Below are positions 8,294 to 16,406 of a stretch of DNA of 64,000 nucleotides, in pieces. The stretch lies in assembly GCA_031177685.1 (NCBI GenBank), contig JAPSGI010000002.1, positions 1-64,000 on the forward strand. The letters run 5' to 3'. A model generated the notes under the pieces. It ran no database searches and was not told the DNA's origin. It worked only from the letters and a program-made list of their open reading frames with translations. Numbering within the stretch: the stretch's first letter is position 1; each line of letters opens with the position of its first letter. This stretch comes from Solirubrobacteraceae bacterium (GTDB lineage: Bacteria > Actinomycetota > Thermoleophilia > Solirubrobacterales > Solirubrobacteraceae). The translations under genes were made by a program, and so were the position numbers.

Positions 8294-9274
8294 CTACGCG
8301 GCGGCGATCTCGCGGAACAGCCGCTCCCACTCCGCCGCGGACTGCTCGATCGTCTGCTTGCGCGCCCACTTCTTGGCGCGCCGGGCGAGGCGCCGGCGCT
8401 CCCGCTGCGAGGACACGAGCCGGTCCAGTGCCTCGAACCAGCCGTCGTCGGGCACCAGCCGCCCACCCTCGCGCTCCCCGAGCCCCGCGTACGAGCCGAC
8501 GGGGGAAGCCAGCCACGGCACCCCGGACGCGGCGTACTCCTTCACCTTGATGTCCGATCGCGCGCGGTTGAACGGCGTGTCGGCGAGCGGCGCGATGCCG
8601 ATGTCGAACCCGCCGATGCGGCGCGGAAGGTGCCCGAACGTCAGGATGCGGTCGTGGCGGTAGCGGTCGCCCAGGCCGAGGTGGACCCCGATCGACTCCA
8701 CGCGCACCTCGGCGTGCTTCTCCATCAGCCGTTGCAGCGCCTCGCGTAGTTTCAGCGCGGCGACGTCGGGCTCGTGCTCGCGCCCGGCGATCCACCCGAT
8801 CACGACGCCGGGATGGGCGATCGAGGGCCGCACGAGGTCGTGCGCGAGGTAGTTGCCGATCACCTCCACGCGCTCGACGCCCGCGCGCTGGAACTTGGCC
8901 GCCAGGTGTGCGGTGGTGGTCGTGCAGACCTGGGCCAGCTGCGCCACCTTGATGGTCATCCCGAAGTAGCGCTGCAGCGTCAGCCCGCCGGCTTCGCGAA
9001 ACGACCGGCTCTTGCGCGGCACCGCGGTGAAGTCGTCGTCGTTGTCGTAGACGATCGGCGTACCGGCGCTCCTGAGCTCCTCGTAGGCGCGGATGGCGTA
9101 GGGATGGCGGTAGACGTGCACCACGTCGCACCCGGCCAGCTTGCGAATCGCGTCCTCCGCCGTCGGGTCCTGCAGCCAGACCACCCGGTGTCCGCGGCGC
9201 TCCATCGCCTGGAGGGGATAGATGGCGCGATAGTGGGCGTTCGGCCCGGGCTCGTACACCGCTCCGATGCGCAT
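8294..9274 (-). CDS. Glycosyltransferase, paralogue 3 (inverted)
   Basis: The 326-aa product keeps the family marks: ERRGHRVVW, GCDVVHVYR, YDNDDD (76-81), NRARSDIKVKEYAASGVPW and the GGRLVPDDGWFEALDRLVS block. It is on the opposite strand to copies 1 and 2 and is preceded 12 nt upstream by the TylF-type methyltransferase, with which it probably forms an operon. The inversion and the extra edge copy show that this family has been duplicated and rearranged locally. Confidence 0.75.
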   Translation of the reverse strand: MRIGAVYEPGPNAHYRAIYPLQAMERRGHRVVWLQDPTAEDAIRKLAGCDVVHVYRHPYAIRAYEELRSAGTPIVYDNDDDFTAVPRKSRSFREAGGLTLQRYFGMTIKVAQLAQVCTTTTAHLAAKFQRAGVERVEVIGNYLAHDLVRPSIAHPGVVIGWIAGREHEPDVAALKLREALQRLMEKHAEVRVESIGVHLGLGDRYRHDRILTFGHLPRRIGGFDIGIAPLADTPFNRARSDIKVKEYAASGVPWLASPVGSYAGLGEREGGRLVPDDGWFEALDRLVSSQRERRRLARRAKKWARKQTIEQSAAEWERLFREIAAA

Positions 9275-9286
9275 TCGTCCGCCGCG

Positions 9287-9946
9287 CTAGCTCTTGCACC
9301 AGAAGGCCGCGTGCTCGTCGATCCGGCGCAGCGGCGCCGTGACGCGACGCTGCTCGCGGAAGTCGGCGATCGCCTGCTCGGCCTGCGGGAAGGTGTTGTA
9401 GTCGTCGATGATCACGAAGCCGCCGCGCGACAGGCCGTCGTACAGGTGCTCGAGCGGTGGCATCAACGATTCGTAGAGGTCGCCGTCGAGCCGGATGAGG
9501 CTCCAGCGCCGCCCCGCCAGCTGGGGCATCGTCTTCTCGAACAGTCCCTCCACGAACTCGATGCGGTCGTCGAGCAGCCCGTACCGGGAGAAGTGCTCCT
9601 GCACCTTCTCGCGCGGGACGCCCAGGTATCCGCTGATGCGGTGCAGCTCGTCTCCGTGGTCCCCACGGGGCTGCTTGGGCTTCGGCACGCCTCGGAAGGA
9701 ATCCGCGAGCACCACGTGACGCTTGGTATCGCCATAGGCGTCCAGGACGGCCTTCATGAGCATCGACGCGCCGCCTCGCCACACCCCCGCCTCGATCAGA
9801 TCTCCCTTGACGTTCTTGCGCACGATGTGCGTCACGACCTCCTGCCCGTCGACGTGCCGGCCAGATCGAGAAGAGCCAGCTTCAGGATCTCGAGATGCCG
9901 GGATCGCAGGGCGTCGGTCTTCATCCTCAGTAACAAACACACGCAA
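9287..9946 (-). CDS. TylF/MycF-type O-methyltransferase, N-terminus apparently frameshifted
   Basis: The frame encodes a class I SAM-dependent methyltransferase of the macrocin O-methyltransferase (TylF) family. Visible marks are DLIEAGVWRGGA (SAM site, residues 49-60), RLDGDLYES (152-160) and IDDYNTF (180-186), where the Asp residues match the metal site of MycF-like enzymes. Such enzymes methylate sugar hydroxyls. The first 30 residues here are unlike the family, whereas another frame from ATG 9924 reads MKTDALRSRHLEILKLALLDLAG, which is family-like, but stops at 9832. An indel or deletion near 9850-9870 probably broke the start. The TTG at 9946 is only the longest option. It sits upstream of glycosyltransferase 3. 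Confidence 0.65.
   Translation of the reverse strand: MRVFVTEDEDRRPAIPASRDPEAGSSRSGRHVDGQEVVTHIVRKNVKGDLIEAGVWRGGASMLMKAVLDAYGDTKRHVVLADSFRGVPKPKQPRGDHGDELHRISGYLGVPREKVQEHFSRYGLLDDRIEFVEGLFEKTMPQLAGRRWSLIRLDGDLYESLMPPLEHLYDGLSRGGFVIIDDYNTFPQAEQAIADFREQRRVTAPLRRIDEHAAFWCKS
9832..9924 (-). pseudogene. Displaced N-terminal piece of the TylF-type methyltransferase
   Basis: A 30-codon frame, ATG 9924 to TGA 9832, encodes MKTDALRSRHLEILKLALLD..., an amphipathic helix like the N-terminal helix of TylF-family methyltransferases (pattern LELLK..L.DL.G). It is out of frame with the catalytic domain at 9287-9946 and overlaps it. The family normally has some 40 more residues between this helix and the SAM motif, so a deletion as well as a frameshift is likely. 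GAGG directly abuts the ATG. Confidence 0.5.
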
Positions 9947-10003
9947 GCCCCCGAAAAAATCACGGCGAATCTGATGAATTCGCGCCGCCGCTCAAGAAAC
10001 TAG

Positions 10004-10018
10004 TGGTACGGTTTGCCG
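10004..10018 (+). promoter_or_regulatory. Extended -10 promoter element, NRPS gene
   Basis: TGGTACGGTTTGCCG contains an extended -10 (TG-G-TACGGT) and the downstream TTGCCG seen after the same box before sigma genes at 18381 and 24561. It lies 55 nt before the GTG start at 10074 in an AT-richer stretch between the methyltransferase and the NRPS. Confidence 0.45.
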
Positions 10019-10073
10019 AAGTTCGGGGTTGACCGGATGGGGGCCGGAGCCCCGTAGGGACGGGAGAACCCAG

Positions 10074-13000
10074 GTGAGTCGCGCGCGAACCACCGCCTCC
10101 GTCGAGGAGGCGGTGCTGAACATCTGGAGCGAAGTGCTCGGAACGGCGGAGATCGGGGCCGGCGACGACTTCTTCGCGCTCGGAGGCCAATCCTTGCAGG
10201 CGGTTCAGATAGCCGCGCGCGTGCAGGAGGAGTTCGGCGTCGAGCTACCGGCCGACGTCTTCCTGGACACGTTCACGGTGGCCGGCATGGCCGAGGCCAT
10301 CCGCAGCGCGCGCGGCAAGACGGGCCCTGCGCCTTCGCGAGCGCGCCGCCGGCGCGACGAGCATCCGCTGCTGCTGGCCCAGGAGGGGCTTTGGAGCGTC
10401 AGCGTCGCCTACGCGCCCGACATGAGGCCCCAGACGTACCGGACGTTCCGGCTCGCCGGCCCGGTGGACGCGAGCGCGCTGAGGCACGCGGTCACGGAGA
10501 TCGCGCGGCGCCACGAGAGCCTGCGCACGGTGTTCCGCGTCGACGCGGGGCGACCACGCGCGGTGGTGCTGCCCGAGCCGCGGGTCGAGCTGTCGGTCGT
10601 CCGCGTGCCGGGCGGCGGTCGCGGCGAGGAGCACGCGCGACGCGAGGCCCGCCGCGCCGCCGACGACCCCTTCGAGATCTGGGACGCACCGCCCTGGCGC
10701 GCCGTCCTGGTCTCCATCAAGCCCGACCTTCACCTCTTCGTCCTCGTCCTGCACGAGATCGTCTGCGACGGCTGGTCGTTCGACGTCCTCATCGCGGAGC
10801 TCTCCGACCTCTACGCCGGCCACCTCGACGGCTCGCCGCCGCCGGCGCAGCTGCCGATCCAGCCCGCCGACGTCGCCGACTGGGAGCGCAGCTGGCTCTC
10901 GACGGAGGAAGCGGCGGCTCAGCGCGCGTACTGGGACACGGCGCTGGCGGGCGCGCCGCTCACCTTCGAGCTGCCCTTCCGCGTGACCGACGACGAGTCG
11001 GCGCAGCGGATCCCCCAGCGCATCGCGTCGCCGCTCCCGGACACCGTCTCCGACGCCCTGCGCGACCTGGCCGAGCGCGAGAACGCCAGCCTCTTCACGG
11101 TCTACCTGGCCGCGTTCTTCGTGCTGCTCGCCCGCTACACGGGCGACACCGACCTCGTGGTCGCCTCTCCGACCGCGAACCGCACCCACCTGGACGTCGA
11201 GGGCCTGATCGGCGCCTTCATGCGCAACCTGCCGCTGCGGGCGCGGCTGGATGGCGATCCCAGCTTCCTCGACCTGCTGGGGCAGGTGCGCAGGACGGTG
11301 CTCGACGGAGTTCGCAACGGCCTGCTGGCCAGCGATCAGGGTGCCCTGCTGCTGCGAGAAGACGCCCCCCGCGGACTGCGCACCGACTTCGTCGGCTTCC
11401 GGCTCAGCCATTCCGAGGGCAGTCCCGCGCTGGGCAGCCGCCTCGAGCTCCCGGGCGTGCGCGCGGAGCTGGTCTCGCCTCCACCGGACCCGCCGGCGCG
11501 CCTGGCGCTCGAGATCGTGGCGCCCCCGGGCCGGACCGCAACCGCCACGCTGGCGTTCGACGACGCCCAGCTCGACGCCGCCATGAGCAAGCGGATCCTG
11601 GCCGCCTACGGGAACATCGCGGCGCGCTGTGCGCGAGACCCGGACTCGCCGGTGTCCGAGCTGGGGGCCGCCGCCGAAGACAGGGTGTCCCGGTGGTCGC
11701 CCGCGGACATGCCGCAGCCGGCGGTCGGCTCCGCGCACGAGCTGGTCGAGCGCCTGTCGTCCGAGGCCCTCGCGGTGCGCGGGCCCGCGGGCGACGTGAG
11801 CTTCGCCGAACTGGACGCGCGAGCGAACCAGGTCGCGCACCGGCTGGCCGCGGAGGGCGTCGGTCCGGGGACGACGGTGGGACTCCGCCTGCCGCCGTCC
11901 GCCGACCAGCTGGTGGCCATGGTGGGCGTGCTCAAGACCGGCGCCGCGTGCGCCGCTCCGGGTGTTGCGGACGTCGACGTGAGCGTGGACGCCGAGAGGG
12001 TCCGCGGCGCGCTGGAGCGCGAGCCGATCGGGAGCCTGGACGCGGCGATCGAGCCGGACGCCCCGGCCTTCGTGCTCTCGACGAGCGGTGTCACCGGACC
12101 GCCCCGGCGGATCGTGCTCTCGCACCTGTGCCTGGTCCAGGCAGCGGCCGGTTGTGCGCGCGCGCAGGGCGTGACGGCGGCGGACCGCGTGTTCGCGCTC
12201 GACGGCCCGGGCGTGTCGGGCTGGCCGCTGGCAGTGTGGCCGCACCTCGCCTCGGGCGTCACCGTGGTCGTCCCCGACGGCGCGCCGCACCAGGCCGCCT
12301 CGAGCCTCCTGCGCTGGCTCGCCGACCGCGAGGCCACCGTCGCCGTCGTCGGCGCTCGGCTCGCATCGGAGCTGCTGGCCCTGGAGGACCTGGGTGGGGC
12401 GGGGCTGCGGCTGGTGCTCGTCGCGGGCCCGGGCGCCCTGGACCTGCCGCCCGCTCGATCGCGGGCGCGGGTCGCCGTCGCCCGGCAGTACGGGATCGCC
12501 GAAGCGGGCGGGGTGGTCATGTCCGCGCCGGTGACGCAGCGGCCCACGTCCGAGGCGCCGGCGATCGGGACGGCGAAGTCATCGCGCGCCGCGGTGGCCG
12601 TCCTGGATCCGTGGTCGCGTCCGGCGCCCATCGGGATTCCCGGCGAGCTGTGCCTCGCCGAGGACTGCATCGCCAGCCCGGACGTCTTCGTCGACCACGC
12701 GGGAGAGCGCTGGATCAGGACCGGGGACCTCGCCCGCATGCGCGAGGACGGGACGCTCGAGCTCGTCGGCCGGCGCCGCGACGAGCTGCGCTTTCGCGGC
12801 TTTCGACTCAACTGGCGCCTGGAGGCGCTCGAGTCCTGCCTGCGCTCCCATCCGGGGATCGCGGCCGCCGCGACCGCGTGGGACGCCGCGGACGAGGCGA
12901 TCGTGGCCTACGTGGTGCCACGGCGGGCCCGGCCGCCCGCGCGCAAGGACCTCGATCACTGGGTCAAGCGCAACATGGCGAAATGGGTGCTGCCGGCGCG

Positions 13001-13412
13001 CTACGTCCGGGTCGAGGCCATTCCGGCGCGGCCGGACGGGACGACTGACCGGTCGGCGCTCGGGGGGCTGTTCGGCGAGGTCGTCGGGGACGTCGAGCCG
13101 CCGGGGCCGGCGGTCGAGCGGGCGCAGCAGGCTCTGGCCGCCATCTGGCGCGACCTGCTGGGGCGCCGGCGCGTCGAGGCGAACGACAACTTCTGGACGC
13201 TGGGCGGCGACCTGGTCCTGGGCGTCGAGATGGTTGCGCGAGCGCGCGAGGCGGGCGTGCCGATCGCGGCTCCCCAGGTGTTCGCCAGCCCTACGATCTC
13301 GGAGCTGGTCGAGGAGGTCGAGGGCTCGCTGGACGAGAGCGCAGTGGCGGCGCCCGCCCCGAGCTCGGGAAGGCCGCTGAGCCAGCTCGTCAGGCGGTGG
13401 TCCAAGCGGTGA
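10074..13412 (+). CDS. NRPS with T-C-A-T architecture and lost catalytic residues
   Basis: The 1112-aa protein has a carrier domain (about 10-75, GGQS with Ser40 intact), a condensation domain (about 97-520), an adenylation domain (about 560-1000) and a second carrier domain (about 1020-1085). Three key sites are altered: the C-domain HHxxxDG is HEIVCDG (His227-Glu228), losing the second, catalytic His; the A10 PNGKxDR is PDGTTDR with Thr990 in place of Lys; and the second carrier has GGDL with Leu1047 in place of the phosphopantetheine Ser. Core A3 (TSGVTGPPRR), A7 (TGDL) and A8 are recognisable. GGGAGA before GTG 10074 supports this start. It probably works with the stand-alone ligase at 13954. 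There is no thioesterase domain. Confidence 0.85.
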   Translation: MSRARTTASVEEAVLNIWSEVLGTAEIGAGDDFFALGGQSLQAVQIAARVQEEFGVELPADVFLDTFTVAGMAEAIRSARGKTGPAPSRARRRRDEHPLLLAQEGLWSVSVAYAPDMRPQTYRTFRLAGPVDASALRHAVTEIARRHESLRTVFRVDAGRPRAVVLPEPRVELSVVRVPGGGRGEEHARREARRAADDPFEIWDAPPWRAVLVSIKPDLHLFVLVLHEIVCDGWSFDVLIAELSDLYAGHLDGSPPPAQLPIQPADVADWERSWLSTEEAAAQRAYWDTALAGAPLTFELPFRVTDDESAQRIPQRIASPLPDTVSDALRDLAERENASLFTVYLAAFFVLLARYTGDTDLVVASPTANRTHLDVEGLIGAFMRNLPLRARLDGDPSFLDLLGQVRRTVLDGVRNGLLASDQGALLLREDAPRGLRTDFVGFRLSHSEGSPALGSRLELPGVRAELVSPPPDPPARLALEIVAPPGRTATATLAFDDAQLDAAMSKRILAAYGNIAARCARDPDSPVSELGAAAEDRVSRWSPADMPQPAVGSAHELVERLSSEALAVRGPAGDVSFAELDARANQVAHRLAAEGVGPGTTVGLRLPPSADQLVAMVGVLKTGAACAAPGVADVDVSVDAERVRGALEREPIGSLDAAIEPDAPAFVLSTSGVTGPPRRIVLSHLCLVQAAAGCARAQGVTAADRVFALDGPGVSGWPLAVWPHLASGVTVVVPDGAPHQAASSLLRWLADREATVAVVGARLASELLALEDLGGAGLRLVLVAGPGALDLPPARSRARVAVARQYGIAEAGGVVMSAPVTQRPTSEAPAIGTAKSSRAAVAVLDPWSRPAPIGIPGELCLAEDCIASPDVFVDHAGERWIRTGDLARMREDGTLELVGRRRDELRFRGFRLNWRLEALESCLRSHPGIAAAATAWDAADEAIVAYVVPRRARPPARKDLDHWVKRNMAKWVLPARYVRVEAIPARPDGTTDRSALGGLFGEVVGDVEPPGPAVERAQQALAAIWRDLLGRRRVEANDNFWTLGGDLVLGVEMVARAREAGVPIAAPQVFASPTISELVEEVEGSLDESAVAAPAPSSGRPLSQLVRRWSKR

Positions 13413-14074
13413 CCGCGGCGGGCCAGGTCGACGTCTGGGTCGTGCACCTGCGTGCCGCCCCGGTGCGGCCGCCCGCCCGCCGCGGTTTCCTGCGTTGCGT
13501 GCTGGGCCTTCACCTGGACGAGGATCCCGCCGCCCTGCGCTTCGCCGCGGGTCGCAACGGCAAGCCGCACCTCGTCGGCCGGGCGCTCGAGTTCAGCGCC
13601 AGCAGCTCGGGGGACCTGGCGCTCTGCGCCGTGTCGCGCGAGGCGGTCGGGGTGGACGTCGAGCAGGTCCGCCGTGACGGCTGGCAGGCGGTCGCGCGGT
13701 GCTACCTCTCAGCGGGCGAGCGCGAGGCGATCGGCCGGCACGGCCCGGAGGCCTTTTACCGCGCCTGGACGCGGCGCGAGGCGCTCGTCAAGGCGCGAGG
13801 CGGGACGCTCGCACATGCGCTGCGCGAGCGCCGGACGCCGCACGACGGCCTCACGCTGCACGTGTTGGACATCGCTGACGGCTACGCCGCGAGCCTCGCC
13901 GTCCGCCACGGTCGTCCGTCCGTGCGCGTGCGGGAGTGGAGCCCGCGGCCCGTTCAGGCGGTGCCGGCCGGTGTGGCGGCCGAGGCCAGCTGCGCGAGCG
14001 CTCCGCGCGCGATCTTGCCCGAGCTCGTCCGGGGGAGTCCGTCCACCGGCCGCAGCACGCTCGGAACCTTGTGA
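13409..14074 (+). CDS. Sfp-type 4'-phosphopantetheinyl transferase
   Basis: The 221-aa product carries the Sfp motifs GVDVE (81-85, magnesium site) and WTRREALVKARG (120-131, the W..KEA..K motif). It would transfer phosphopantetheine from CoA to carrier-domain Ser, here most likely Ser40 of the NRPS. GTG 13409 overlaps the NRPS stop as GTGA, the usual sign of translational coupling; an in-frame GTG at 13397 is an alternative. The family's SHS motif is SASSSG here. The last 40 codons overlap the convergent ligase gene by 121 bp and have no family character, so the stop was probably acquired downstream. Confidence 0.8.
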   Translation: MTAAGQVDVWVVHLRAAPVRPPARRGFLRCVLGLHLDEDPAALRFAAGRNGKPHLVGRALEFSASSSGDLALCAVSREAVGVDVEQVRRDGWQAVARCYLSAGEREAIGRHGPEAFYRAWTRREALVKARGGTLAHALRERRTPHDGLTLHVLDIADGYAASLAVRHGRPSVRVREWSPRPVQAVPAGVAAEASCASAPRAILPELVRGSPSTGRSTLGTL

Positions 14075-15237
14075 GGCGCCAGCTCCTGCAGGAGCCGGCG
14101 CCGGAACGCCACCTGGTCGACCGGCGCCTCGAGCTCCAGAAACGCCCACAGCCGCGCGTCGGGGACGGCGCACGCGCAGGCGCGCACCTCCGGCTGTTCC
14201 TCGATGACCGTCTCGATCTCGCGCAGCGCGATCGTGGTCCCGCCGACCTTGACGCGCTCGGAGGCCCGACCTTCCAGGCACAGCCGCCCGTCGCGCGCCA
14301 GCCGGCCCAGGTCCCCGGTGTCGTAAGGGTCGCCGTCCAGTTCCCGTACGAGCACGCGGCCCGGCTGGTCGCCATCCGCGCCGGCCACCTCGATGGCGAT
14401 TCCCGGCAACGCGTGGCCGACCGAACCCGGCACGCCCTCCGGGTCGACGGTGAGCGGACCGGTCTCGGTCGTGCCGTAGTTCTCGCACAGCGGGTGCTCG
14501 TGACTGCGCAGCCACGCCTCGTAGACGTCACGGGGTAGGGACTCGCCGGCCGAGATGGCCAGCCGCGGCCGCAGCTGCGCCACGTCCGCGCTCGCGTACC
14601 AGCGCCACAGGGCCGGGACGGACATGACGACCGAGCCGCCGCCGGCTTCGATCGCGCTCGCGACCCGCTCTGGCGTCGCCGGCACGGGCGGCCGGTTGAA
14701 CGTGGCGCCGGCGAGCAGGGCCGGCAGCAGCGCGGCGTTGACCGCGTAGCTGTGGTGCAGGGGACTGGTGGACACGACGACGTCGTCCGGCTCCAGCGCC
14801 AGCGCCGTGCCCACCGCACTCGCGCTGCGCATCACGGCCGGCCAGGAGCGCGCCGCGATCTGCGGCTCGCCCGTCGCGCCCGAGGTCCGCAGCAGCAGCC
14901 CGCCGGGCATGGCGCCGTTGCCCGGGGCGCCCGCGAGCCTGTGAATCTCGAGACCGTCGCCGTCCGCCGCCAGCATGGCGTCGATGCGCTGCTGGCGCCG
15001 CACGCGCGCCCGCTCGCCCTCCGGCGCCGAGCCGTCGAGCAGGAGCAGGGCGGCGTCCACCTCGGCGGCGGCGAGCACCGCGACGGCGACGTCCACCGCG
15101 CGGTCGGCGACCAGGCACAGGACGGCTCCATCCGAGAGCCCCTGCCGCGACAGGTCGCGCGCGTGTTGCGCGACGAGACCGTCGAGGTCGCCGAACGAGA
15201 CGGCGCGTCCCTCTTCGCGGACCGCCACGCGCGTCAA
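13954..15237 (-). CDS. Stand-alone adenylating enzyme (ANL superfamily)
   Basis: The 427-aa protein has the AMP-binding motif RTSGATGEP (117-125), ENYGTTETGP, YDTGDL, GRASERVKVGG and a C-terminal LPRTSSGKIARG with Lys408, the catalytic Lys that is missing from the NRPS A domain. It is shorter than typical acyl-CoA ligases (about 500), fitting a free-standing carrier-loading enzyme. TTG 15237 overlaps the cupin stop as TTGA; GTG 15228 is an alternative start. The simplest reading is that it activates an acid and loads the intact carrier of the NRPS in trans. Substrate is not predictable by eye. Confidence 0.8.
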   Translation of the reverse strand: MTRVAVREEGRAVSFGDLDGLVAQHARDLSRQGLSDGAVLCLVADRAVDVAVAVLAAAEVDAALLLLDGSAPEGERARVRRQQRIDAMLAADGDGLEIHRLAGAPGNGAMPGGLLLRTSGATGEPQIAARSWPAVMRSASAVGTALALEPDDVVVSTSPLHHSYAVNAALLPALLAGATFNRPPVPATPERVASAIEAGGGSVVMSVPALWRWYASADVAQLRPRLAISAGESLPRDVYEAWLRSHEHPLCENYGTTETGPLTVDPEGVPGSVGHALPGIAIEVAGADGDQPGRVLVRELDGDPYDTGDLGRLARDGRLCLEGRASERVKVGGTTIALREIETVIEEQPEVRACACAVPDARLWAFLELEAPVDQVAFRRRLLQELAPHKVPSVLRPVDGLPRTSSGKIARGALAQLASAATPAGTA

Positions 15238-15659
15238 GGCGCCTCCTCCGCGGTCTCCCGGCCGAGGTAGATCGCCACGAACGTCCCCGACCCCCGCCGC
15301 AGGTTCGCCGCGTGCACGAGCCCCGGCGGTTGCCAGATCGTGGCGGGCGACTCGACGTCGACGTCGTCGCCGCCGAGGTGAAAGGTGTAGGCGAGCTGCC
15401 CGGGCTCACCGATCAGCAGGCATATCTCGCCGAACGGGTGGGAATGCGGCGCGCAGTAGTCCCGCCGGACGTCTTCGGCCTCCTCGGAGATCATGTGAAC
15501 CGCGACGTGAAACGGGCACCCCGGGGGGGTGAAGCGGCTGATTTCCGGAATGTCCCGGTAGCGCGGCGTGCTGGAAAGCGGCGCCGCGACGTTGCGAAAC
15601 ACGTACGGCCCCGGAGCCTGCTCGGAAGCCGGCATCACGCGCGCACCGTCCCACGCCAT
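15234..15659 (-). CDS. Cupin-domain protein
   Basis: The 141-aa product is a single cupin barrel. Motif 1 is HSHPFGEICLLIGEPG (metal ligands H, H, E) and motif 2 is PATIWQPPGLVHAAN (H). It overlaps the adenylating enzyme by 4 nt in the same operon, so its role is presumably in the same pathway, such as oxidising or isomerising the activated acid, or sensing the product; this is inference. The start ATG lies about 33 nt downstream of an extended -10 box. Confidence 0.7.
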   Translation of the reverse strand: MAWDGARVMPASEQAPGPYVFRNVAAPLSSTPRYRDIPEISRFTPPGCPFHVAVHMISEEAEDVRRDYCAPHSHPFGEICLLIGEPGQLAYTFHLGGDDVDVESPATIWQPPGLVHAANLRRGSGTFVAIYLGRETAEEAP

Positions 15660-15692
15660 GGCTCAACCACGCCCGTCCCGTCCATCGCGCCA

Positions 15693-15701
15693 AGGCTACC
15701 A
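15693..15701 (-). promoter_or_regulatory. Extended -10 promoter element, cupin-ligase operon
   Basis: On the minus strand TGGTAGCCT, followed by TGGCG, matches the extended -10 boxes before the NRPS and sigma genes. It lies 33 nt before the cupin ATG (15659). Confidence 0.35.
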
Positions 15702-15734
15702 TGAGACCAAGAAAAGGTTGATCGGGCGTCGGCT

Positions 15735-16406
15735 ATGCTCCTTCACACGGTGAGGCGCCACCTGGCACCCGTGGGCGGGGCTCTCGTAGCCGCTGTCCTC
15801 GTCTCGTTCGCCGCTCCGGCGACCGCGCTCGCCGAGTGCCCCGACGAGAACCTCGTTCCGACGGCGGGCAACCTGGCGCTGGTGGAGAGCGCGGTGCTGT
15901 GCGTGATGAACCGCGAGCGGGCGGCGGCGGGCCTGGTGCCGTTCAACCGCGCGCCGAAGCTCGACCTCAGCGCGCGCTTCCACACCTCGACGATGGTGCG
16001 CAAGCGCTTCCTCGCGCATGAGGTGGAGGGGCACCCTTCCCTGCTCGCGCGCGTGCGCGGGTTCGGCTACTTCGCCGGGTCGCGGGACGGGATCTACGCC
16101 GAGAACGTCGGGGCCGGCCCGACGACCAACGGCACGGCGCGCGCGATGATGACCGCGTGGATGGGCTCCGACACCCACCGCCAGAACATCCTGCACCCGC
16201 CCTTCCGGGACGTGGGGATCGCGGCCTACCCGGCGCCGCCGGACCGTGCCTTCTTCGCCGGCTTCCCGTCGACCGTCTACACCACGGACTTCGGGACCCG
16301 CTACGTCCGCAGGCGCTGCGTCAGGCGCACGGCGAGGACGTCGCCCACGTCGCCGTCCGCCGCGCCGCGCCGGCGCTACTGCCGGACCGTCGCGCGGCGC
16401 GGCTAG
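15735..16406 (+). CDS. Exported CAP (SCP/PR-1) domain protein
   Basis: The 223-aa product has a signal peptide (cut near ALA/EC, residue 33) and a CAP domain at about 45-170. Visible marks are LCVMNRERAAAGLVPF, LDLSARFHTSTMV (helix with the first His), AENVGAG and AWMGSDTHRQNILHPPFRDVGIA, the classic CAP C-terminal signature with HRQNIL. The tail is Arg/Ser-rich with paired Cys. Bacterial CAP proteins are extracellular and bind lipids or glycans; their precise roles are rarely known. No strong ribosome site precedes ATG 15735. Confidence 0.85.
   Translation: MLLHTVRRHLAPVGGALVAAVLVSFAAPATALAECPDENLVPTAGNLALVESAVLCVMNRERAAAGLVPFNRAPKLDLSARFHTSTMVRKRFLAHEVEGHPSLLARVRGFGYFAGSRDGIYAENVGAGPTTNGTARAMMTAWMGSDTHRQNILHPPFRDVGIAAYPAPPDRAFFAGFPSTVYTTDFGTRYVRRRCVRRTARTSPTSPSAAPRRRYCRTVARRG

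Noticed and set aside
13954-14074. Functional C-terminal domain of the phosphopantetheinyl transferase
   Set aside because: These 40 codons are antisense to the ligase end and have no family features.
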